Shown here: piece after piece, positions 7,260 to 14,924 of the stretch
Layout: each line of letters opens with the position of its first letter
Numbering within the stretch: the stretch's first letter is position 1
NCBI GenBank assembly: GCA_041856085.1
Contig: JBHAFL010000122.1
Coordinates: 1 to 49,248, forward strand
Direction of reading: 5' to 3'
DNA: 49,248 nt
Origin: RUG754 sp041856085
Lineage (GTDB): Bacteria > Bacillota > Clostridia > Peptostreptococcales > Anaerovoracaceae
Notes under the pieces: generated by a model
Database searches by the model: none
Told to the model about the DNA's origin: nothing
The model's input: the letters and a program-made list of their open reading frames with translations, nothing else
Program-made: the position numbers and the translations under genes

Positions 7260-7718
7260 CTATTCGCCATTTTCGTTCTCGCTCGATTCCGACTCGCCGC
7301 TATTTTTTGCATCATCGTTTGCAGCTTCAGTATCTGCTTTCGGAGATGTCTCTTTCTCCTCGGCGTTATCTTCGCCGTCGGCGCTTCCCTCCGCTTCCTC
7401 GCTGTCCCTTAAGTTAGGCAGCACGAACATCAGCTCTCCCTGCTTGACAAGCTTGAGGTTTCGCCTCGCAAGTCTCTCTATAAACTCGGGAGAGTTGATG
7501 GCTTCAAGCTGCTGGTTAAGATTCTCGATTTCCTCTTTCAGCTGTTTGTTTTTTTCCTCCACCCTCGCTTTTTCGGTATTAAGATGAATTATCTTAATAC
7601 CTGAAAAAACGAAATATGCGACTACAATCAGAACTGCCGCTAAAATAAGCAGTTTTGAGCGATTCAATTTTTTTCTCTTTTTCTGAAATTCAGAGATTTC
7701 TCCCCTTTTTTTAGCCAT
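7260..7718 (-). CDS. divIC: Septum formation initiator (DivIC/FtsB family)
   Basis: A 152-residue bitopic membrane protein. It has a basic N-terminal cytoplasmic tail, one membrane segment (about residues 25-44), a coiled coil (about 48-80, LNTEKARVEEKNKQLKEEIE) and the conserved end of the DivIC/FtsB domain (FIERLARRNLKLVKQGELMF). In Firmicutes DivIC works with FtsL and DivIB in the divisome. Beyond the domain lies an unusual tail of roughly 45 residues made almost wholly of Asp, Glu, Ser, Ala and Asn. DivIC proteins are usually about 100-125 residues, so this acidic tail is an extension whose role is unknown. The ATG follows AAGGAAG. Genes downstream on the same strand are rnmV, rsmA and the acetyltransferase. 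Confidence 0.88.
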   Translation of the reverse strand: MAKKRGEISEFQKKRKKLNRSKLLILAAVLIVVAYFVFSGIKIIHLNTEKARVEEKNKQLKEEIENLNQQLEAINSPEFIERLARRNLKLVKQGELMFVLPNLRDSEEAEGSADGEDNAEEKETSPKADTEAANDDAKNSGESESSENENGE

Positions 7719-7797
7719 AGTACTTCCTTATGCTCAAGCCTCTCGTGAAAGCCCACGCGATATTCCGCGGCAGGCGTTCCCGGACATTTTATACTCT

Positions 7798-7837
7798 AAC
7801 CGTTCGGGGGTTTCCGGTTCGGAAGCCCCGAACGGTT
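7798..7837. terminator. Long hairpin between the M23 peptidase gene and divIC
   Basis: AACCGTTCGGGG (7798-7809) and CCCCGAACGGTT (7826-7837) pair perfectly; TTTCC/GGAAG inside (7811-7815 with 7821-7825) extends the stem to about 17 bp around a 5-base loop. On the minus strand there is no good T-run after it; the T-rich flank is on the plus side. It may be a terminator or an mRNA processing or stability element. Confidence 0.6.
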
Positions 7838-7859
7838 ATTTCTGATTTTTTCAGTTTGC

Positions 7860-9434
7860 TTATACATAATTTGCAGGATCCTCATGTATGCCGTACTTGA
7901 TAACCTCGAAGTGAAGATGAGGTCCCGTAGATCTTCCCGTGTTGCCGACAGCCGCAATCGTCTGTCCCTGGAATACCTTTTCACCCACTGCTGCGTATAG
8001 CTGCGAGCAGTGTGCATATAGGGTTTCATATCCGCCGCCGTGGTCTATCCTGAGAGTCAGTCCGTAGCTGTAATATGTGCCGGCGTAGGTTACCGTCCCG
8101 CCGTCCGCGGCATGAATAGGTGTTCCCGTCGATGCAGGCAGGTCGATTCCCTGATGCATTCTTCCCCATCTGTATCCGAAGCCGCTGTATATAGCCACGT
8201 TTACAGGTCTTATAAACGTTCCCGTTCCCTGTCTCGGCGGAACTTTTTTCGTGCCGCGTACTACTATCTTGTTAACGGGCTCCGTCAGCATCTCGGTTTC
8301 GAGATCTTCTCTTGCCACAACCTCGCCGTTAACTTTGGTGAGCCTTGCGGTAACTTTTTGTTTACCTTTCTGTCCCTCTCTCACGGTGAACTTTTCTACC
8401 TCGTAGAAGTCGTCGCTCTTCTTGTATTCGGTCTCATAGTCGACAGACTCGGCGAAAGTTCTCACCTCAACCGTCTCTACGTTCAGTATAGGTTCTTCGT
8501 ATCTTACGTTTAGAATATCGTTCTTACTTATCTCGGTTTTTTTGAAGATACCCGGATTTATCTCCTTAAATTCGCCGTATTCCATATCGAAGCGCTTGAT
8601 TATATCTTCAACCGTCTCCCCGCTCTTAGGGCTGTATTCTTCTGTTACTGTTCGTCCCGCCTTGATTATCTTAAGTACGGCGGACTTACTGTTTATCATA
8701 GCAAGCTTGGTCGAAACCTCTTTTATCTGCACGTCCTCAGCTATGCCGACATATTCGTACTTGCCTTTTTTGCCGTCAAGATAGCTGTTTATGACGGTGT
8801 CGAGAATCTCCCTGCCGACCGCCTCGGATTCGATTATTCCGATTGTCTGGTTATCAACCACGAAAGCAAACGCTTTAGTCTTAACGTCGCCCATATAGGT
8901 GAATCTTTTAAGAACCGTATTCGCGTCGTCTACCGGCTTACCGTATGAGACTGTCGGTGTGAATTTAATATCCGTAGCCGGGTCGATGTTTATGCTGAGC
9001 CCGTACTCCTTGGTCAGCTCCTCGGAAACCATCTCCAGTATTTCGACTACGTCTTTCTGCTCGTGGACGATACCGAGAACCTTACCGTTATATGCGTACT
9101 TATAATCAATGGCTGCCGCGAACATAGCCACCATCACGACGCCCGAAACTATGAAATACATCGCAACCCCGATGATGTACTGCCTGTTTTGAGAGGCGTA
9201 CATTCTCGTATCGTGTACGCGCCTCAGGAATCCCACCGTCATCTTCGTGAACAGCCATGCCGTGAAATCGCAGACATTATCGACTCCCGTCACGACTGCT
9301 GCTCCCATATCGATTATATTATCCGCTCCCGCCTTTAATATCTCGTCGAATTCGTTCAGCATTTCGTCGGACGCGTCTATTATACGGGCGCCTGTATCCC
9401 ACAGTCTTTCAATTACAGCTTGCCATCTTGCCAT
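7860..9434 (-). CDS. Membrane-anchored M23 (LytM-type) peptidase with LysM-like and G5 domains
   Basis: A 524-residue cell-wall endopeptidase. An N-terminal cytoplasmic stretch of ~90 residues precedes one membrane segment (YIIGVAMYFIVSGVVMVAMF). Outside lie a beta-rich region, a LysM-like motif (YSPKSGETVEDIIKRF ... ISKNDILNV), a G5 domain (~335-410) and a C-terminal M23 zinc peptidase with the metal ligands of HQGIDLP and HLHFEV. Such proteins cut peptide cross-bridges of peptidoglycan. The start is the ATG at 9434 after GGGAGA, overlapping the dnaD-like gene by 22 bases; an upstream GTG at 9473 is less likely. The long N-terminal cytoplasmic segment, rich in Asp/Ala helices, is unusual for the family. 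It closes the gdpP-rplI-dnaB-dnaD block. Confidence 0.9.
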   Translation of the reverse strand: MARWQAVIERLWDTGARIIDASDEMLNEFDEILKAGADNIIDMGAAVVTGVDNVCDFTAWLFTKMTVGFLRRVHDTRMYASQNRQYIIGVAMYFIVSGVVMVAMFAAAIDYKYAYNGKVLGIVHEQKDVVEILEMVSEELTKEYGLSINIDPATDIKFTPTVSYGKPVDDANTVLKRFTYMGDVKTKAFAFVVDNQTIGIIESEAVGREILDTVINSYLDGKKGKYEYVGIAEDVQIKEVSTKLAMINSKSAVLKIIKAGRTVTEEYSPKSGETVEDIIKRFDMEYGEFKEINPGIFKKTEISKNDILNVRYEEPILNVETVEVRTFAESVDYETEYKKSDDFYEVEKFTVREGQKGKQKVTARLTKVNGEVVAREDLETEMLTEPVNKIVVRGTKKVPPRQGTGTFIRPVNVAIYSGFGYRWGRMHQGIDLPASTGTPIHAADGGTVTYAGTYYSYGLTLRIDHGGGYETLYAHCSQLYAAVGEKVFQGQTIAAVGNTGRSTGPHLHFEVIKYGIHEDPANYV

Positions 9435-10690
9435 AGACTTGCTTCTCCCATTCTTTCCTTTACGCAGCTGCACCTCCGGCCGTTTTCGTCGATGCCGGTG
9501 TCATTACATCTCTCGCAAAGATACTTAATGTCGGTGTAGTCGTATAGAAAATTGTTTTCAGTCAGCAAAATAGCCCTTTCCTGTTCGAGCCCCCTGACTT
9601 CTTTTTTTATTTCTTCTATGCTCTGCTTGCTTGAGCCTCCTAAGAGACCCCTTGATATTTTACTGGATAAATTGCGCAGATTTATGTCGATTTGACGAAT
9701 TTCGGGAATTTTTTCGTAGACCTCTCTTTTTCGCGCCTCCGCTCCTGCCTCAGCTTCTCTTCTTATGTAGTCAAAATATTTGTTGAGCGTGTTCATACTC
9801 ACGTTGTTTGAGCTGTTGACGTCCCTGCCGATGTTGTCCGCCTCCTTCTTCCAGTTTTCGAGAACCTTGTTCACATATTTCAGGTTCGGGTTCGCGGTGA
9901 AGCTCGCTTTTTCGCAGGCTTCCATTATCCTCTTCATCTCGAAATGCATTTCGTCGAGCCAGTTATCGATGAGCTTCTTCTCAGGAACGGTGATGTTTCG
10001 GTTCAGTCCGAGCATATTGAGTATTCGCCTGTAGTCTCCCTGCCTCTCCGACGCTTCTGAAAGTCTCGCGTTGATATCCCCGGTGCTCCTTAGACCGTCG
10101 CCGTGCCACTGAAGCAGCACTTTAGCCATATAGTTTATGCTCAGCTTGCCCATCTCGGCGCAGTATTCGATGACTCCCCTCGCAAGCTCCGCCGTAGCAC
10201 CGATATCCGTGAGCCACGAGCCCACCTCGCGAAGTTCCTTAGCCGACAGAGGTCTGCCCAAAACGTTTTCGGCATACTCCAAAAGCTCCCTGAGTGCTTC
10301 GGCTGAAACGCCCCCCGTGGAAGCCTCTTCGCCGCCGTCTTCCTCACCCGAGCTTGGCTCCGAATGCACCGTATCGCTCTTCATAATACAATTACCGTAA
10401 ATCTTTTCCCTGAGGCGGAGAAACTCATACTCCCCTTGGTCTGCCTTGCTCATCACGCCTTTTTCCACCCAGTAATCGAGCGCCTCGAGGATTTTTTGCG
10501 AATCAAGCATAATATGCCTCGCCATCACCTCAATATCCAGCTCCAGCCCGTGCTTTGCCAAAAAAAGAGCGTAGATATACACTTTAACATTGTCCCCCGA
10601 CGCTATAGGGAGATATTCGTTTATGAATATGTTTTCTACCGCGGTGTCGAGCAAAAAATAATCTCTCGCCGCTTCCATTCCAAGCTTCAT
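9413..10690 (-). CDS. DnaD-domain primosome protein ending in a DnaC/DnaI-type zinc finger
   Basis: A 425-residue protein. Residues ~1-95 look like the winged-helix N-terminal domain of DnaD/DnaB-type initiators. One DnaD domain is clear at ~140-215 (AENVLGRPLSAKELREVGSWL, MAKVLLQWHGDG) and a second at ~235-295 (NWLDEMHFEMKRIMEACEKA, YVNKVLENWKKE). A helical linker leads to YLCERCNDTGIDENGRRCSC, the CxxC-x8-10-CxC zinc finger that normally heads DnaC/DnaI helicase loaders. The chain stops ~15 residues later, without the AAA+ ATPase. Its place directly after dnaB (2-base gap) supports a role in loading the replicative helicase. No separate DnaC/DnaI ATPase is encoded in the window. Start: ATG at 10690. 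Confidence 0.85.
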   Translation of the reverse strand: MKLGMEAARDYFLLDTAVENIFINEYLPIASGDNVKVYIYALFLAKHGLELDIEVMARHIMLDSQKILEALDYWVEKGVMSKADQGEYEFLRLREKIYGNCIMKSDTVHSEPSSGEEDGGEEASTGGVSAEALRELLEYAENVLGRPLSAKELREVGSWLTDIGATAELARGVIEYCAEMGKLSINYMAKVLLQWHGDGLRSTGDINARLSEASERQGDYRRILNMLGLNRNITVPEKKLIDNWLDEMHFEMKRIMEACEKASFTANPNLKYVNKVLENWKKEADNIGRDVNSSNNVSMNTLNKYFDYIRREAEAGAEARKREVYEKIPEIRQIDINLRNLSSKISRGLLGGSSKQSIEEIKKEVRGLEQERAILLTENNFLYDYTDIKYLCERCNDTGIDENGRRCSCVKERMGEASLWQDGKL

Positions 10691-10692
10691 AT

Positions 10693-12012
10693 CTATATCG
10701 CCTTATCGCTGAATTTAGTATATCTCTCAACCCACGTAAGCGCCACAGTCTCGGTGGGGCCCGACCTGTTCTTCGCTACTATCACGTCGCAGACTCCCGG
10801 TCTCTCGGATTCCTTGTTATAGTAGTCGTCCCTGTACAGAAACATTACCACGTCCGCGTCCTGCTCGATTGCTCCCGACTCTCTCAAGTCCGAGAGATTA
10901 GGTGTGTGATTAGGGCGCTGCTCGGGAGCACGCGAGAGCTGTGAAAGCGCTATCACGGGACAGTCCATCTCACGCGCGAGGAGCTTGAGGTTTCTCGATA
11001 TCGCGGATATCTCGGCCTGCCTGTTCTCCGTCCTCTCCGGCGACGACATCAGCTGAAGATAGTCGATTACTATGAGGTCGAGACCGCTCGCCATTTTTAG
11101 CCGCCTGCACTTGTTTCTTATCTCCATAAGCGAAATACCCGGCGTATCGTCTATCACAAGCTGCGCGCGGCTCATTTCGTCAATCGCTAAATTAACGCGT
11201 TCCCAGTCGTTCTTTTCGAGAGTTCCTCGCTGGAGCTTCGACATTTCAACCCTCGACTGAACAGAAAGAAGCCTCTGACCGAGCTGCTCCTTGGACATTT
11301 CGAGACTGAATATTATTACGGATGAGCCTTCCTTTGTCGCGGTCTGCTGTGCGATGTTCAGCGCAAAAGCCGTTTTTCCCATCGCGGGTCTCGCCGCAAC
11401 TATGATGAGATTCGATTTTTGAAGTCCGTTAAGCAGCTTGTCAAGCTCCCGGAAGCCCGTAGGAGTCCCGAGGAGCTTGCCCTTGTTCTTTGTCGCCCTG
11501 TCTATAGCCGACAGGTTCTCTAAGAGAACGTCCTGCAGCTTAGTATAGTCGCTCTTCTGCCTGTTCTGAGCAATATTAAATATCTCCCTCTCTGCAAACT
11601 CAAGAATGTTTTTTGCTTCCGTGCCGTAGGCATAGCCTTTTTCGGTGATTCCCTCAGAGGCTTTTATCATTCTCCTGAGTATCGCCTTTTCGGCTACAAT
11701 CTTAGCGTACTCCGCCGCATTTACCGTGGACGGCACGTCGACCGTGAGCTGCGCTATGTAGGCTCTACCTCCGGCAACCTCAAGCCCCTTGCGGTTTTTC
11801 AGCTCTTCGGTCACCGTAAGCAAATCCACCGCTTGATTCCTCTTGCTCAGCTCCCATATCGCGCAAAAAATCTCCTTATGGCTTTCGTTATAAAAGTCAT
11901 CAGGCGTCACTTCTTCCATCACATCATAAAGCACGTCCTTATTCAGCATTACCGCGCCGAGAACCGATCTCTCGGCGTCTTCACTGTGCGGAGGTATTCT
12001 TTCCATGTTCAT
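10693..12012 (-). CDS. dnaB: Replicative DNA helicase
   Basis: The hexameric 5'-3' helicase of the replication fork (DnaB; DnaC in Bacillus nomenclature), 439 residues. The N-terminal helical domain begins MERIPPHSEDAERSVLGAVM. The RecA-like domain has Walker A (AARPAMGKTAFALN), a Walker B strand (LIVIDYLQLM), the H4 motif SQLSRAPEQR and the arginine-finger region near the end (VIVAKNRSGPT). There is no intein. Two starts are possible, ATG at 12012 or ATG at 12006 (which has better spacing to GGAG). It follows rplI after a spacer containing 31-bp tandem repeats and is followed at once by the DnaD-like gene. Confidence 0.97.
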   Translation of the reverse strand: MNMERIPPHSEDAERSVLGAVMLNKDVLYDVMEEVTPDDFYNESHKEIFCAIWELSKRNQAVDLLTVTEELKNRKGLEVAGGRAYIAQLTVDVPSTVNAAEYAKIVAEKAILRRMIKASEGITEKGYAYGTEAKNILEFAEREIFNIAQNRQKSDYTKLQDVLLENLSAIDRATKNKGKLLGTPTGFRELDKLLNGLQKSNLIIVAARPAMGKTAFALNIAQQTATKEGSSVIIFSLEMSKEQLGQRLLSVQSRVEMSKLQRGTLEKNDWERVNLAIDEMSRAQLVIDDTPGISLMEIRNKCRRLKMASGLDLIVIDYLQLMSSPERTENRQAEISAISRNLKLLAREMDCPVIALSQLSRAPEQRPNHTPNLSDLRESGAIEQDADVVMFLYRDDYYNKESERPGVCDVIVAKNRSGPTETVALTWVERYTKFSDKAI

Positions 12013-12030
12013 GTCTCCAGTCGTTTATCG

Positions 12031-12117
12031 TATTTCGCGGGTTTCACGCTTCATGCCATCGTAATTCGCGGGTTTCACGCTTCATGCCATCGTAATTCGC
12101 GGGTTTCACGCCTCACG
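12031..12117. repeat. 31-bp tandem repeat, about 2.8 copies, between rplI and dnaB
   Basis: Units start at 12031, 12062 and 12093. Each reads T(A/T)(A/T)TTCGCGGGTTTCACGC(T/C)TCA and continues with TGCCATCG in the first two; the third diverges after 25 bases. There are no unique spacers between units, so it is not a CRISPR array. It lies in the leader of dnaB (minus strand). Confidence 0.9.
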
Positions 12118-12164
12118 CTGCCTGAGGCCTCGCGTTTTTCGTTTCTTTCGCCGAACTTCGCGGC

Positions 12165-12611
12165 TTATTTTGAAACTATCATAAGGTTAAGCTTAGCGTT
12201 TACCTCTGAGAAGAGCTTAACGGAAGCGGATATCGCCCCCGTAGTCTTAATCGGACCCGACATCTGAATTTTTTTCTTATCGAGCTCTATATCAAACTGC
12301 GATTTTAGCGCGTCGACTATATCCTTAGAGGTGATCGAGCCGAAAACCTTGCCGTTTTCGCCCGCCTTTGTACCGATTGTTATGGTGAGCTCCTCCAGCC
12401 TTTTCTTAAGCTCCTCAGCGGCAGCCTTATCCTCAGCTCTCTTAGCCTCTATCTGAGCTTTCTTTTTTTCGAGCTGTTTGATATTTTGAGGCGTAGCCTC
12501 GATGGCTAAATTCCTCGGAAGAAGCATATTTCTGGCATAGCCGTCGCTCACATTAACTATATCGCCCGTCTTTCCCGAGCCCTGCACGTCGCTTAATAAT
12601 ATTACTTTCAT
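12165..12611 (-). CDS. rplI: 50S ribosomal protein L9
   Basis: A 148-residue protein with the standard L9 form: the N-terminal RNA-binding domain MKVILLSDVQGSGKTGDIV with VSDGYARNMLLPRNLA, a long charged connecting helix (residues ~40-78), and a C-terminal domain (KVFGSITSKDIVDALK). The ATG at 12611 overlaps the stop codon of gdpP as ATGA, so translation is coupled. The gdpP-rplI-dnaB order is conserved in Firmicutes. Confidence 0.96.
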   Translation of the reverse strand: MKVILLSDVQGSGKTGDIVNVSDGYARNMLLPRNLAIEATPQNIKQLEKKKAQIEAKRAEDKAAAEELKKRLEELTITIGTKAGENGKVFGSITSKDIVDALKSQFDIELDKKKIQMSGPIKTTGAISASVKLFSEVNAKLNLMIVSK

Positions 12612-14359
12612 TTTTTTATAATTGCCTCCGTTTCCTCTATTATCCTGTTCACAACCTCCGCTATCGAAAGCTCGACCTGAGCGGCTGCCGTGGTTAGGTG
12701 ACCTCCGCCGCCTAATTTTTCCATTATTATCTGCACATTCACCTCTCCGAGGCTCCTCGCGCTTATCACCGTTCTTCTTTCCTCGTCCCTGCCTATCGCG
12801 AAAGAGGCTTTGATTCCCTTGACGGTGAGCAGCGTATCCGCTATCTGAGCGCACATAAGCTGCGAGTCGCTCCTCATCTCCTGAAAATGAGTTATCGCTA
12901 TCCCGCAGTCGAGAATCTCCGCATAAGCGAGAGCTCTCGATTTTAGTATGAGGTTCTCGATATCCTCCTGAAAAAACCTCTTAACCTCGGTCGGGTCCGC
13001 TCCCTGTCTTCTCAGCCAAGCGGCAGCTTCAAAGGTTCTGACCCCCGCCTTAATGGAGAAATTGTTGGTATCGACGGTTATGCCTGCAAGCAGAGCCTCC
13101 GCCTCCAGCTTCTCCATGACCTTTTTTTTAACCATATATTGAAGAATCTCCGTGACCAGCTCGCAGGTCGAGGAAGCGTAGGCTTCCATATAGCTGAGAG
13201 TAGGGTTGTCGATAGAGTTCTCCATTTTTCGGTGATGGTCGATTACTACGACTCTGCTCGAAACATTGAGAATCTCGGGGCACTGAACTAAATCGGGTAT
13301 ATGGGTATCCACTACGACAATCAGACTGTCCTTGTCGCAGAGCTCTATCGCCTTATCGACGCCGATAAAATTATACAGCTCCTTTTCTTCCGCCTGCTCG
13401 AGCATTATTTCGAGGGACTCGTTAGGGTCTTCTATCACTATATATGGCTCCTTATCGTTTTCCATACACAGCCTCGTTATCCCGAGAGCGGCGCCGAAAG
13501 CGTCCACGTCGGTGCTCTTATGACCCATTATGAATATCTTCTTCGACTGCACGATTAGCTGCTGAAGCGCATGTCCCACTATCCTCGACTTACCCTTGTT
13601 GCTCTTCTCTACCGTCTGGAGCTTGCCGCCGTAGTAGTCTATACGCGATATCCTCTTAACCACCGCCTGATCGCCGCCTCTTCCGAGAGCGAGGTCGAGG
13701 GCGGTATCCGCATATTCCTCGGTAGCCCTTAAGGTCTTGCCGCCGATTCCTATTCCGATAGAAAGGCTCGCAGGGAAGTCCGCGCTCGTTTCGAGAGTCC
13801 TGACCTCGTCGAGAAGCTCGAACTTGAGGAATTTCTCCTTTTCGGCTTCACCCTGATTGAACCAAACCATATATTTATTCGCCTTTACCCTGCCGAAAGA
13901 ACCGTTTAGCGAAGTCACCCACGCCCTGATTATCTTGTCAATCGCAGTTGCAAGATCGACTTCCGAGCGTTTACCGTTTCTCTCTATAAGCTCGTCATAG
14001 TTATCTATCTCAATCTTGGCGATACAAGGCTTCTCGCTGTTATATCTGTCCTTAAGGTCTTCGAACACCGTTACGTCGCTAAAAATAACGGCGAGGTTCC
14101 CATTCTCTTCCTCACTTTTGCACGCAAGAATCTTAAATACCTTGTCGTTTCTCCTGACAAGAGGGTGAACATCGCTGTCCGCCGCGTCGAAGAGCTCGGC
14201 GGATTTAATGCCGGTCAGCGCGAAAATATCTCCGCCGACTATTCCCTCATACAGGAAAACGTCCCCTATATGCTCGTTCGCCGATATCACCTTGCCGTTT
14301 TCATTTATTACCAGCATCGGCAGAGGCACCGACATATTCGTATTATATTTCTTCTCCAT
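12608..14359 (-). CDS. gdpP: GdpP-type c-di-AMP phosphodiesterase lacking N-terminal membrane segments
   Basis: A DHH/DHHA1 phosphodiesterase of 583 residues that degrades cyclic di-AMP. Present are a PAS-like region (~10-100), a degenerate GGDEF domain (~105-240), a DHH domain (IFIMGHKSTDVDAFGAALG, VVVDTHIPD, VVVIDHHRK) and DHHA1 with GGGGHLTTAAA. Usual GdpP proteins are about 650 residues and begin with two membrane helices. Here the ATG is preceded by AAGGAA and an in-frame TAA five codons upstream, so the membrane part is genuinely absent and the enzyme should be cytosolic. An extended -10 element lies ~50 bases upstream. Its ATGA overlap with rplI ties it to ribosome and replication genes. 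Confidence 0.92.
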   Translation of the reverse strand: MEKKYNTNMSVPLPMLVINENGKVISANEHIGDVFLYEGIVGGDIFALTGIKSAELFDAADSDVHPLVRRNDKVFKILACKSEEENGNLAVIFSDVTVFEDLKDRYNSEKPCIAKIEIDNYDELIERNGKRSEVDLATAIDKIIRAWVTSLNGSFGRVKANKYMVWFNQGEAEKEKFLKFELLDEVRTLETSADFPASLSIGIGIGGKTLRATEEYADTALDLALGRGGDQAVVKRISRIDYYGGKLQTVEKSNKGKSRIVGHALQQLIVQSKKIFIMGHKSTDVDAFGAALGITRLCMENDKEPYIVIEDPNESLEIMLEQAEEKELYNFIGVDKAIELCDKDSLIVVVDTHIPDLVQCPEILNVSSRVVVIDHHRKMENSIDNPTLSYMEAYASSTCELVTEILQYMVKKKVMEKLEAEALLAGITVDTNNFSIKAGVRTFEAAAWLRRQGADPTEVKRFFQEDIENLILKSRALAYAEILDCGIAITHFQEMRSDSQLMCAQIADTLLTVKGIKASFAIGRDEERRTVISARSLGEVNVQIIMEKLGGGGHLTTAAAQVELSIAEVVNRIIEETEAIIKK

Positions 14360-14408
14360 TTTGTTTTCCTTACGTTAAGAATGATTTGGATATAAAAATG
14401 CACTGTAT

Positions 14409-14417
14409 ATTATAGCA
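14409..14417 (-). promoter_or_regulatory. Extended -10 element for the gdpP-rplI-dnaB operon
   Basis: On the minus strand TGCTATAAT ends ~50 bases before the gdpP ATG. No good -35 is seen, which is common for extended -10 promoters. Confidence 0.5.
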
Positions 14418-14564
14418 CAATTCCCGTGCGGTTTCATCTACAAGATATAGTAGTCAAGTAGACTCAATTCAATGATACAGCACATTTCTCTGCCTGTTAA
14501 CCAAAAAATCCCAATACAAACAGTACCCAATGAACCTCTTTTTTTATTATTAATAATCTCCCAC

Positions 14565-14606
14565 CAAAAAAATACCCCTTTTCTCGTATTCGGGTAAAAG
14601 GGGTAT
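14565..14606 (-). terminator. Strong rho-independent terminator downstream of parB
   Basis: ATACCCCTTTT (14572-14582) and AAAAGGGGTAT (14596-14606) make a perfect 11-bp stem with a 13-base loop; on the minus strand TTTTTTT follows. It lies ~320 bases beyond the parB stop, beyond the small frame at 14652-14837. Confidence 0.9.
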
Positions 14607-14651
14607 ACTGTTCAATTTCTGTTAGCAGCGATTTTGCCTATCAAAATGCTG

Positions 14652-14837
14652 TTATGAAATTAAGCAAAAATTTATCCACGGTAAATTTCTGTCGCTATTT
14701 TTTTCTTTTTCCAAGTCCGCATTCTTAATATTATCATCAGAGTAAAGTTTATCTATATATTCATACATATTCCCTTTATACTCCTCGAGAACCTCTGTCG
14801 AATTATCAAAAAACGGATTTGAGCTTTCCGACAGGCG
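14652..14837 (-). other. Short coding-like frame downstream of parB (possible small gene or gene remnant)
   Basis: Sixty-one codons are open between two stops, with a coding-like composition (EEYKGNMYEYIDKLYSDD, DLEKEKNSDRNLPW). There is no start codon at the left of the frame. An internal ATG gives a 38-residue peptide with AAAGGG 3 bases upstream (too close) and GAGGAG 12 bases upstream. The strong terminator at 14606 is placed as if to end this unit. It could be a small protein gene or the 3' remnant of a decayed gene. I do not recognise it. Confidence 0.3.
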
Positions 14838-14892
14838 TTATGCATTACAAAACGGGTTTATCTGATTAAACGGTTTCTTAATTGCCGGTAAT

Positions 14893-14908
14893 TGTTTCAC
14901 GTGAAACA
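14893..14908. promoter_or_regulatory. parS: parS site (ParB binding)
   Basis: A perfect TGTTTCACGTGAAACA palindrome, the canonical Firmicute parS; flanking bases extend the symmetry to 20 bp (14891-14910). It is 16 bases beyond the parB stop. Confidence 0.97.
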
Positions 14909-14924
14909 ATTCTCAATAACCCGC

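Larger units (their letters stand above)
14360..14924. other. 565-base intergenic region between parB and gdpP
   Basis: It contains, from right to left on the minus strand: the parS palindrome at 14893, a short coding-like frame (14652-14837), a near-consensus DnaA box (TTATCCACG, 14672-14680), a strong terminator (14565-14606) and the gdpP promoter element. The rest is A/T-rich with no other gene seen. Confidence 0.6.

Noticed and set aside
8040..8513. 157-codon open frame on the plus strand
   Set aside because: Antisense to the LysM-G5-M23 peptidase domains, which are convincing on the minus strand.
12031..12117. Possible CRISPR array
   Set aside because: The 31-base units are directly adjacent with no variable spacers and no cas genes nearby.
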